A stretch of DNA of 16,034 bases. Origin: an uncultured Acetatifactor sp. (GTDB lineage Bacteria; Bacillota; Clostridia; Lachnospirales; Lachnospiraceae). The notes under the pieces were generated by a model. It did no database searches. It was given only the letters and a program-made list of their open reading frames with translations, and was not told where the DNA came from. Made by a program: the position numbers and the translations under genes. Below, piece by piece: positions 5,390-12,400 of this stretch. The stretch is taken from positions 1-16,034 of the forward strand of contig CAJUTJ010000014.1 in the NCBI GenBank assembly GCA_910589655.1. Direction: 5' to 3'. The first letter of the stretch is position 1. Each line of letters starts with the position of its first letter.

Positions 5390-7213
5390 ATGCCATTGAT
5401 GGGTAGTTTATATGTAGGTTCATCCGGATTACAGACCAGTCAAAATGCGCTGAATACCACAGCGCATAATCTTTCTAATGTGGACACTCCCGGCTATACC
5501 AGACAGCAGGTGCAGTTGTCCGGCAAAAGTTATTTAAAACTTTCTACGAACCCTAAAGCTGTAAACAACAGACAGACAGGTTTAGGCGTCACTTATTCCC
5601 GCGTAAAATATGTGAGAGATTATTTTCTGGATCAAACCTACCGTAGGGAATCCGGGCGAAGTATGTTCTATGAGGTGTCCACAGGAGTATTGGAGCAGAT
5701 AGAGAGCCAGCTGGGAGAAATGAACGGCGAGGCTTTCCAGACTACAATAGAGGACTTCTGGACGTCCATTGAGGAGCTGGCAAAGGATCCTGCAAGTTCC
5801 GTTACGCAGGGTCTTTTGGTGCAGCGGGCATCTGAATTTATAGAGAGGGCGGGAGCCGTTTACGACGGGCTTGTCTCCTATCAGGACAATCTGAATGCAC
5901 AGATCAAGCAGCAGGTTGATAAAATTAATAAATACGGCAGGCAGCTGATTGCTTTAAACGAGAGTATCAGAGCCATTGAAGCCGGCGGCATTGAACACGC
6001 AAATGATCTTCAGGATGCCAGAAACAAGATTTTGGATGAACTTTCGCAGCTGGCGAATGTTTCTTATGATTATGACATGTATGGCAGTGTCTGGGTGAAA
6101 GTGGAGGGCGTGGATTTTGTAAGAGGCGATATGTGTTATGAAATCGGTTTGGATGTGGATGAGACCACCGGATTTTATACGCCCTTCTGGCCTACCAATG
6201 CCAAATATTATACAAAAGCAGACGGAACGAAAGCGTACAATATTGACGGCGCCGAAGTTTTCGACTTAACCCGTCCCATTTCCACGGATTTAAATACCGA
6301 TATCGGCGGATTGAAGGCAATGCTTCATGCAAGAGGCGATCACAGGGCGGATTACACGGATCTGGACATGAATTCCTGTTCCCAGAGAAAACTTGACGCA
6401 CTGGGGATTACCAAAGATCAGTACAATAAGAATCCCCAATATTATGGAAAGAAGTATTATGATACCTTTATTTCCGATTCCGTTTTGATGAATATTCAGG
6501 GGCAATTTGACCAAATGATTCATAATGTGGCTACAAAGATTAACGGGATTCTTGCTGAGGCGGCAGGCGTAAAGACAGGGGATTTGACCATTGTAAACGA
6601 GGACGGAACCACGGAGACACTGAAAGGTGTGAGTTATTGCACGGCAGATCCCAACGGTTATATGAGGGACGGTCAGGGTATCCCTCTCCAATTATTTACC
6701 AAGGGGACTACGGCGGGGTACACCAAGGTAACGGGCACCGACGGCAAAGAATATTTCGTCTATAACGAGGAGGAACCGCTCCAGACGGAGTATCTGTACA
6801 CCGTAAAGAATCTGGAGGTGAATCCTCTGCTGATGCAGGAGCCTGCCAAATTAGGGTTCCGGCTGCCGGACGGATCCGAGGATCAGGCTACGGTTAACGC
6901 AATGAAAGCCGCTTTTGAGGAGAAGGCTTATACCTTGAATCCCAATGTAAAAAAGGCGACGACTTTCATAGACTACTATACGGATATGGTTCATCAGGTG
7001 GGTAACACCGGTTTTGCATTCAGAGGGATATATGAGAATCAGGAAAGCGCATTGGAGTCCATCGAGAGTTCCCGCCAGCAGGTGGTCGGCGTGTCCTCCG
7101 ACGAAGAGCTTTCCAATATGATAAAGTTTCAGAATGCATATAACGCTTCCAGCCGTTATATTAACGTAATCAGTGAGATGCTGGAACATATTATCAGCAC
7201 ATTAGGGGTATAA
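5390..7213 (+). CDS. flgK: Hook-associated protein 1, FlgK (first copy)
   Basis: FlgK forms the first ring of the junction between the hook and the filament and is exported through the flagellar channel. The 607-residue product carries the rod/hook-type N-terminal signature ALNTTAHNLSNVDTPGYTRQ (20-39) and the matching C-terminal helix (FQNAYNASSRYINVISEMLE). These pair as the D0 coiled coil. The middle is the variable surface domain. ATG 5390 is chosen because GAGGTGA (5378-5384) is its ribosome binding site; the GTG at 5381 lies inside that site. It sits downstream of flgN and upstream of a second FlgK-like gene, 64 bases away. It has three cysteines, unusual for an axial protein. Confidence 0.93.
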   Translation: MPLMGSLYVGSSGLQTSQNALNTTAHNLSNVDTPGYTRQQVQLSGKSYLKLSTNPKAVNNRQTGLGVTYSRVKYVRDYFLDQTYRRESGRSMFYEVSTGVLEQIESQLGEMNGEAFQTTIEDFWTSIEELAKDPASSVTQGLLVQRASEFIERAGAVYDGLVSYQDNLNAQIKQQVDKINKYGRQLIALNESIRAIEAGGIEHANDLQDARNKILDELSQLANVSYDYDMYGSVWVKVEGVDFVRGDMCYEIGLDVDETTGFYTPFWPTNAKYYTKADGTKAYNIDGAEVFDLTRPISTDLNTDIGGLKAMLHARGDHRADYTDLDMNSCSQRKLDALGITKDQYNKNPQYYGKKYYDTFISDSVLMNIQGQFDQMIHNVATKINGILAEAAGVKTGDLTIVNEDGTTETLKGVSYCTADPNGYMRDGQGIPLQLFTKGTTAGYTKVTGTDGKEYFVYNEEEPLQTEYLYTVKNLEVNPLLMQEPAKLGFRLPDGSEDQATVNAMKAAFEEKAYTLNPNVKKATTFIDYYTDMVHQVGNTGFAFRGIYENQESALESIESSRQQVVGVSSDEELSNMIKFQNAYNASSRYINVISEMLEHIISTLGV

Positions 7214-7277
7214 AGCATATACGGCTTTCACATAAATTGCTGAAACGAATGATTGGGTGATCGGGAGGAGAGAGAAG

Positions 7278-9206
7278 ATGCCTTCACAATTCTTTGGACT
7301 AAATATTGCATATACGGGGCTGTTGGCAAGTAATGCGGCGTTAAACACAACCAACAACAACATTGCCAACGTACAGACGAACGGCTACAGCAGGCAGGAG
7401 GTAAACCAGCAGGCGGCAAGCGCTTTGCGGCTTTTCCAGACCTACGGATGTGCCGGCGCCGGTGTGGAGACCCTTTCCATAGAACGTATCAGGGACGGGT
7501 TCTATGATACGAAATATTGGAATAACAATGCCAAGGTAGGAGAGTATAGTATGAAAGAATACTATATGACGCAGATAGAAGCCTACTTTGACGACAACGG
7601 TAAGAATGCCGGATTTAAGACGGTTTTTGACCAGTTGATGATCACCGGTATACAGGCACTGTTAAAGGATCCCAACAATGCCACGACGAAGACTCAGTTT
7701 GTGGGATATGCAGGGGCGCTGGCAGAGTACTTTAACGGAGTTGCCGGTAATTTGGAGCAGGTTCAGAAGGATGTCAACTCGGAGATTAAGCTGAAAGTGG
7801 ATGAAATCAATTCCATTGCGGGACAGATTGCCACGTTAAATAAACAGATTAATACCATAGAGCTTACGGGAGTGACGGCAAATGAGCTGCGTGACAGAAG
7901 AGAGCTTCTGATAGACCAGCTTTCCGAGATCGTAGATGTAAAGGTTACGGAATATCCCGTTGTAGACCTGAACAATCCCAGCCGTGAGACAGGGGCAAAC
8001 CGTTATATCGTAAAGATTGCCGGAGGACAGCTTCTGGTGGACGGCAATGAATATAACAGCTTGGAGTGTCAGGCCAGAGAGAAATACAATAAGGTAAACC
8101 AGACGGATATTGACGGTCTCTACGATGTATACTGGGAAAACGGCCAGAAATTCAATCTGAACAATCCTGCCATGGGCGGTGCGCTTCAAGGATTGGTACA
8201 GATGAGAGACGGTAACAACGGCGAGAACTTTGTAGGTCAGATTACGGAGACGGGAACGGTCAGAGGACAGGATAATGTAGTACGCGATACCGTCACCATT
8301 CAGGTGGGGAAGGCATACCTTCAGGATTTAAACAAATGTAATTTGTCAAACTGCGGCGGAATCATTGATCTGGGCAATCAGGAATTTTACTATGATTCAT
8401 GGAACTGTACCATCAGCTATGACAATAACGGAGAACCGGTATACTCCTATACCTTCACTCTGTCAGACAGTACGAAGAATGACCAGAGACTGACAAATGA
8501 CCGTGTGGGTAAGGTGGCTTCTATCGGCAACAGCATTTCCTATCAGGGCATTCCTTATTATATGAAGCAGATGAACGAGTGGGTTCGTACCTTCTCCCAG
8601 AAGTTTAACGATATTCTTATGAGCGGTATCGACTCCAACGGTGACAAGGGTTCCATGTTATTTACCGGAAATCATGCATCGGATGGGGGACAGTATCTTT
8701 TCCCCGAAGGAGGCAGATACGACTCCTTTACCTATGAGGACTTCCAGAAAAACGGAGCCATGACCATAGACATGAATCAGGACAGCTTCTACTGGCTGAC
8801 GGCTATGAATTTCAGTATTTATGCACCGGTGGAAAACGATCCCAGACTTCTCGCCAACAGGTATGACGCCGCAGACGGTGTGGAGCAGAATAACCTTCTG
8901 GAGGATCTGAAAAAGCTTGCAACGGATAAAGATAAGATGACTTTCCGCGGCTGTTCCGCATCGGAGTTTTTGCAGTGTATTCTGTCCGATGTGGCGTTGA
9001 ATGCTTCCAGAGCAAATCTGTTCAGCCAGAGCTTCCGGGATATTGCCAATACGATTGACAGCCAGAGAATTTCCATCTCCGGCGTGGACGAGGATGAAGA
9101 GGCGGTTAACTTGGTAAAATATCAGAACGGATATAATCTTGCCTCTAAGATGATTCAGACCTTGACGGAGATTTATGACAAATTGATTCTGGAGACGGGT
9201 GTCTAA
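7278..9206 (+). CDS. flgK: Second FlgK-like hook-associated protein
   Basis: This is a tandem paralogue of the preceding gene. The 642-residue product has the same architecture: N-terminal ALNTTNNNIANVQTNGYSRQ (21-40), and a C-terminal helix with LVKYQNGYNLASKMIQTLTE just before the end. A long, quite different central region separates them. The shared ends and unrelated middle suggest an old duplication with a divergent exposed domain. Both may share the junction ring, or each may form one of two stacked rings. GGGAGGAGAG lies just upstream of ATG 7278; the GTG at 7257 is upstream of that site and not used. Seven cysteines are present (for example near NKCNLSNCGG and RGCSASEFLQC), which is striking for a secreted flagellar protein. 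Annotators may call it FlgK or simply hook-associated protein. Confidence 0.85.
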   Translation: MPSQFFGLNIAYTGLLASNAALNTTNNNIANVQTNGYSRQEVNQQAASALRLFQTYGCAGAGVETLSIERIRDGFYDTKYWNNNAKVGEYSMKEYYMTQIEAYFDDNGKNAGFKTVFDQLMITGIQALLKDPNNATTKTQFVGYAGALAEYFNGVAGNLEQVQKDVNSEIKLKVDEINSIAGQIATLNKQINTIELTGVTANELRDRRELLIDQLSEIVDVKVTEYPVVDLNNPSRETGANRYIVKIAGGQLLVDGNEYNSLECQAREKYNKVNQTDIDGLYDVYWENGQKFNLNNPAMGGALQGLVQMRDGNNGENFVGQITETGTVRGQDNVVRDTVTIQVGKAYLQDLNKCNLSNCGGIIDLGNQEFYYDSWNCTISYDNNGEPVYSYTFTLSDSTKNDQRLTNDRVGKVASIGNSISYQGIPYYMKQMNEWVRTFSQKFNDILMSGIDSNGDKGSMLFTGNHASDGGQYLFPEGGRYDSFTYEDFQKNGAMTIDMNQDSFYWLTAMNFSIYAPVENDPRLLANRYDAADGVEQNNLLEDLKKLATDKDKMTFRGCSASEFLQCILSDVALNASRANLFSQSFRDIANTIDSQRISISGVDEDEEAVNLVKYQNGYNLASKMIQTLTEIYDKLILETGV

Positions 9207-9214
9207 ATGTGAAG

Positions 9215-9321
9215 GAAATCACTAAGCTCGGAAAGACCTCGCTAAGTGATTTCACGCTCTGCGGAGCAGAGCTTCTTCCCAAACTGCTAAAGCAGTTAGA
9301 AGAATCGCCTCAGCGATTCTT
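9215..9321. repeat. Hairpin array, copy 3 of the dispersed repeat
   Basis: Four stems follow one another. GAAATCACT (9215-9223) pairs with AGTGATTTC (9245-9253). GCTCTGC (9256-9262) pairs with GCAGAGC (9266-9272). AACTGCT (9282-9288) pairs with AGCAGTT (9291-9297). AAGAATCGC (9300-9308) pairs with GCGATTCTT (9313-9321). The third hairpin and the following GTTAGAA match the copy near 1488-1508. It lies between the second flgK and flgL inside an otherwise tight operon, so it may attenuate transcription or mark an RNA processing site. Confidence 0.75.
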
Positions 9322-9328
9322 ACGGATT

Positions 9329-9416
9329 TGCACCAATTTATAAATTGTTTGTGCCGCCGATGGCGGCAGAACCGGAAGTGCACCGATTCATTGATTGTTT
9401 GTGCCGGCGGCGCCGG
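9329..9416. repeat. Two tandem copies of a 50-bp palindromic unit
   Basis: TGCACC at 9329 and 9379, and TTTGTGCCG at 9348 and 9398, show a 50-bp period. The first unit holds a 14-bp perfect palindrome (CAATTTATAAATTG, 9334-9347) and a GCCGCC-GAT-GGCGGC hairpin (9353-9367). The second holds degenerate versions of both, including CCGGC-GGC-GCCGG (9404-9416). Similar elements recur near 15464, so this looks like a REP-like family. Confidence 0.7.
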
Positions 9417-9456
9417 TATGTCCGAAGGCTGCTTAGGCGGCGGAATGCGAGGAAAT

Positions 9457-11010
9457 ATGAGAATTACAAATAAAATTATACAGCGCAATAACTTGTCGAA
9501 TATTAATACCAATAAAATTTATCAGGATAAACTGAGTACTCAGATGTCCACTCAGAAAAAGATTAACAGGCCCTCCGATGACCCTGTTATAGCCATCAGG
9601 GCTTTGCGTTTGAGAAGCAGTGTGACGGAGGTGACACAGTATTACAGCAAAAATATCCCCGATGCGAAAAGCTGGCTCAGTGTGACGGAGGATGCATTAA
9701 AAAATCTGTCTCAGATTATCACGAACATGATCAGCCGGTGTACCAAGGGAGCCAACGGCGACCTTAAGACGGAAGACCGACAGATTATTTTGGAAGAGCT
9801 GAAGGGGCTGGGGGATGAGATCTACAGCACCGGAGATGCGGACTATGCGGGACGGTATGTGTTTACCGGTTATCGTACCGATACTTCATTAAGCTTCCTG
9901 AAAGAGACAACTTTAAAATACTCCATTACGGAACAGTTGGGCAAAGAAGCCATTGATACATTGACTTATGTGGATACGGGAGATTTGCTGGATCTCAACG
10001 AGGCCAACTTTGACAGTACCGCCATGGCCGGTATTGATGAGACGCAGATTTCTTCCACAGATGTTTATCGTATCCGGCTGGCATACGGCGACTGTGATGC
10101 CGTGGATGCCACAGGTAATCCGGTGGCTCCTACCATCGAATATACTGACGCTGCGGGTAACACCCAGACCATAACCGCTGCCATGAAGCATTCCTATGAC
10201 GATCCTTATAAAAACGTGGGTGACAATGACGTGATTTACGTGCCGGAGACGGGGGAGCTTCTTTTGGGCAAGAATCAATATGATGTATTGATGCAGGTAA
10301 AGGATAACGAGTCCACTACCACGAAGAACGAGGGTGAGATCAGGATCACATACGAGAAGAGCCATTGGAGCAAAGGGGAGCTCCGTCCCCAGCATTATTT
10401 TGCGTGTACTTCAACGGATGCGGACGGAAAGGAGATTAACTATAACAGCTCCTATCTGAACGGGGAAGTGGAACATCAGGAGATAGAGTATGATGTAGGA
10501 TTTAATCAGACCATCCGCGTCAACTCCACTGCCGACGAATGCTTCAAGCACGGCATCGGCAGAGAGGCGGATGACATTGTCAGCGCCATGCAGAATGTAC
10601 TGAATCTGGAAGCTACCAAGGCCACCTTGGAAAAGCTGGAGAAAGCAAACGAGGGAGATGCCGGTAAGCTTGCCACGATTAAAAAGCAGCTGGATGCGGT
10701 AAATAAGGCTCTGACCTATGCGAAACAGAAGGAACAGGCTTTGTTCGAAGGAGGAATCTCGGCCTTCCAGAAATATTTGGACGATTCCAATCTGTGTATT
10801 ACCAACTGCGGCACACGGAGCAGCAAGCTGTCTCTGATTGAGAACCGTATGCAGAACCAGAAGACATCCTTTGAGACCTTGAAGAGTGAGAATGAGGATG
10901 CGGATATTACGGAAGTGGCCATACACTTAAACAGTGCGGAGCTGACCTATGAGGCGGCTCTGATGGCAACCGGAAAAGTAATGCAGACCACATTGTTGAA
11001 CTTTATTTAA
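9457..11010 (+). CDS. flgL: Hook-associated protein 3, FlgL
   Basis: FlgL forms the second junction ring, joining FlgK to the flagellin filament. The product is 517 residues, long compared with about 300 in enterobacteria. The conserved N-terminus MRITNKIIQRNN and the flagellin-like motif KKINRPSDDP (34-43) are clear, as is the C-terminal helix with ELTYEAALMATGKVMQTTLL. The extra length lies in the central, surface-exposed part, with a charged helical stretch around residues 390-430. ATG 9457 is chosen because the protein family begins at MRITNK and GAGGA (9449-9453) precedes it closely. The frame is open back to 9328, but that stretch translates the tandem DNA repeat and is not family sequence. 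Six cysteines are present. Confidence 0.93.
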   Translation: MRITNKIIQRNNLSNINTNKIYQDKLSTQMSTQKKINRPSDDPVIAIRALRLRSSVTEVTQYYSKNIPDAKSWLSVTEDALKNLSQIITNMISRCTKGANGDLKTEDRQIILEELKGLGDEIYSTGDADYAGRYVFTGYRTDTSLSFLKETTLKYSITEQLGKEAIDTLTYVDTGDLLDLNEANFDSTAMAGIDETQISSTDVYRIRLAYGDCDAVDATGNPVAPTIEYTDAAGNTQTITAAMKHSYDDPYKNVGDNDVIYVPETGELLLGKNQYDVLMQVKDNESTTTKNEGEIRITYEKSHWSKGELRPQHYFACTSTDADGKEINYNSSYLNGEVEHQEIEYDVGFNQTIRVNSTADECFKHGIGREADDIVSAMQNVLNLEATKATLEKLEKANEGDAGKLATIKKQLDAVNKALTYAKQKEQALFEGGISAFQKYLDDSNLCITNCGTRSSKLSLIENRMQNQKTSFETLKSENEDADITEVAIHLNSAELTYEAALMATGKVMQTTLLNFI

Positions 11011-11022
11011 ATGAGAGCGGAG

Positions 11023-11082
11023 AATGTCCGGCTGTGGCAGGCTGCGGATAGGATATAATTGCGAAAATGCAGGCCGGACATT
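11023..11082. other. Long inverted repeat between flgL and fliW
   Basis: AATGTCCGGC (11023-11032) is the exact reverse complement of GCCGGACATT (11073-11082), enclosing 40 bases. Beyond it lies a GCCGC-CGAA-GCGGC hairpin (11090-11103), just before the fliW ribosome binding site. No U-tract follows the larger stem. It could be an mRNA processing or stability element, or an operator-like palindrome. Confidence 0.65.
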
Positions 11083-11118
11083 GTCTTTCGCCGCCGAAGC
11101 GGCAGAATGAGAGGAAGT

Positions 11119-11577
11119 ATGAAGATCAACACGAGACTTTTTGGAGAAGTTGAGATTTCGGACGACAAGATTATCTGCTTTGAGAATGGTATTATAGGCT
11201 TTCCCGAACTGAAACGGTTTGCCCTGATTCATGACGAAGAATCGGGAACGGGGGCGGGTATCCGTTTTCTCCAGTCTTTGGACGAAGCGAATTTTGCAAT
11301 GCCTGTAATAGATCCGCTGATTGTAAAGCCCGATTACAATCCGGAAGTGGACGATGAACTGCTGGTGGGTGTGGGACATGTGACGGAGGATAACATTTTG
11401 GTTCTGGTAACGGTATCCGTACCCAGCGACCTGACTAAGATGAGCGTGAATCTTCAGGGCCCCTTTGTAATTAATGTGGATACAAATAAGGCATGCCAGA
11501 TGATTCTCGACAGCAGTGATTATCCTGTGAAGTTCCCTGTCTATGATATTTTACAGGGCGGAAAGGCAGGTGTGTAA
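11119..11577 (+). CDS. fliW: Flagellar assembly factor FliW
   Basis: FliW binds flagellin in the cytoplasm. When flagellin is exported, freed FliW binds CsrA and relieves repression of flagellin translation. The 152-residue product starts MKINTRLFGEVEI and has the family signatures IICFENGIIGFPELKRFALI (about 16-35) and a conserved middle with FLQSLDEANFAMPVIDP. Near the C-terminus it has FVINVDTNKACQMIL. GAGGAAG (11111-11117) sets ATG 11119; the frame is open for 20 codons upstream, but those residues are not conserved. csrA starts one base after its stop, so the antagonist pair is translated together. Confidence 0.95.
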   Translation: MKINTRLFGEVEISDDKIICFENGIIGFPELKRFALIHDEESGTGAGIRFLQSLDEANFAMPVIDPLIVKPDYNPEVDDELLVGVGHVTEDNILVLVTVSVPSDLTKMSVNLQGPFVINVDTNKACQMILDSSDYPVKFPVYDILQGGKAGV

Positions 11578-11578
11578 G

Positions 11579-11797
11579 ATGCTGGCGTTGTCTCGTAAAA
11601 AAAAGGAAGCCATTGTGATCAACAATAATATTGAAATCACAATATTGGAAGTGAAGGGCGATCAAGTAAAGATCGGTATCAATGCGCCCAAGGAAGTACC
11701 CATATACCGCAAGGAGGTATATCTCCAGATTCAGGAAGCTAACAGTGAGGCTGTCAGCGCAAAAGGCATGGAAGCGTTAAAAAATTTATTGGGATAG
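11579..11797 (+). CDS. csrA: Carbon storage regulator CsrA, repressor of flagellin translation
   Basis: CsrA is a small dimeric RNA-binding protein that recognises GGA motifs, often in hairpin loops, and blocks ribosome binding. The 72-residue product begins MLALSRKKKEAIVINNNIEI and contains the core VKIGINAPKEVPIYRKEVY, in which the RKEVY region forms part of the RNA-binding edge. The length is that of the longer Firmicute form, whose extended C-terminal helix carries the FliW contact. ATG 11579 lies one base after the fliW stop. The downstream flagellin leader in this window carries likely CsrA sites, so the whole partner-switch circuit is present. Confidence 0.95.
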   Translation: MLALSRKKKEAIVINNNIEITILEVKGDQVKIGINAPKEVPIYRKEVYLQIQEANSEAVSAKGMEALKNLLG

Positions 11798-11801
11798 TTC
11801 G

Positions 11802-11855
11802 CAGGGAAGCGCAAAAAAAAGTGCCTCCCTGTAAACTTTTTCGGAGAACTCTCCG
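11802..11855 (+). terminator. Terminator-like hairpin pair between csrA and flaG
   Basis: CAGGGAAGCGC (11802-11812) pairs with GTGCCTCCCTG (11821-11831), with one mismatch and one G-U pair, around a loop of eight A residues. TAAACTTTTT follows. A second hairpin, CGGAGA-AC-TCTCCG, occupies 11842-11855. The U-tract is interrupted, so it may be a partial terminator that lowers expression of flaG-fliD-fliS relative to fliW-csrA. I found no convincing new promoter before flaG. Confidence 0.5.
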
Positions 11856-11956
11856 ATAAAGATTTTAGATACGCCCTTGAGTGCATACGAGCCGGAGAGA
11901 CAATACAGGGCGGCATAAAACAGTCAATAAAGCATATTCACATGGAGGTGGAAGAA

Positions 11957-12388
11957 ATGGCAATTGAACCAGTATCAAGCATTATGACGGTACAGGCACA
12001 GGGAAGTGCGGTACAAAAGCCCAAAGCTCCCGTACAGGTTGAGAAGCCTGAAAGCACGGTCAGCAGCGTACAGGCGGCAGAGCAGGTGGACAGAACGGTG
12101 AGTGTTGTGCAGAACGCACAGGAAAAGGGGCAGGCTGACGGCGGAGAGCAGAATAGGGATCAGCAGGCGACCAATGATCAGATCCGCAAGGCAGTGGAGA
12201 AATTAAACAAGAGTATGCCTAATTCAGAGGCGGTATTCGGTATCCACGAGAAAACAAACAGAGTTACGATCAAAATAGTAGATCGGGGCACCAAGGAAGT
12301 CATTAGAGAGCTTCCTCCCGAGAAGACCTTGGATATGATCGCCAAGGTGTGGGAGCTGGCAGGTATTTTAGTAGATGAGAGGCGATAG
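11957..12388 (+). CDS. flaG: FlaG family flagellar protein
   Basis: FlaG proteins are small flagellar proteins usually found beside fliD; in several bacteria their loss alters filament length. The 143-residue product has a low-complexity Gln/Val/Glu-rich N-terminal half (to about 70). The FlaG domain follows (about 75-143): AVEKLNKSMPNSEAVFGIHE, then VTIKIVDRGTKEVIRELPPEK and a last helix ending VDERR. ATG 11957 follows GGAGGTGG (11944-11951); the ATG at 11942 overlaps that site and is rejected. Its stop (12386-12388) overlaps the fliD Shine-Dalgarno, which suggests coupled translation. Confidence 0.9.
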   Translation: MAIEPVSSIMTVQAQGSAVQKPKAPVQVEKPESTVSSVQAAEQVDRTVSVVQNAQEKGQADGGEQNRDQQATNDQIRKAVEKLNKSMPNSEAVFGIHEKTNRVTIKIVDRGTKEVIRELPPEKTLDMIAKVWELAGILVDERR

Positions 12389-12400
12389 GAGGATAAAAGT

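Noticed and set aside
6192..6691. Minus-strand ORFs inside flgK and other flagellar genes
   Set aside because: They are antisense shadows of well-supported genes, without ribosome binding sites or family features.
9328..9456. N-terminal extension of FlgL by 43 codons
   Set aside because: The added residues come from the tandem palindromic DNA repeat, and the FlgL family starts at MRITNK, which has its own ribosome binding site.
11053..11058. TATAAT as a promoter for fliW-csrA
   Set aside because: There is no recognisable -35 box at a suitable distance, and the motif lies in the loop of an inverted repeat.
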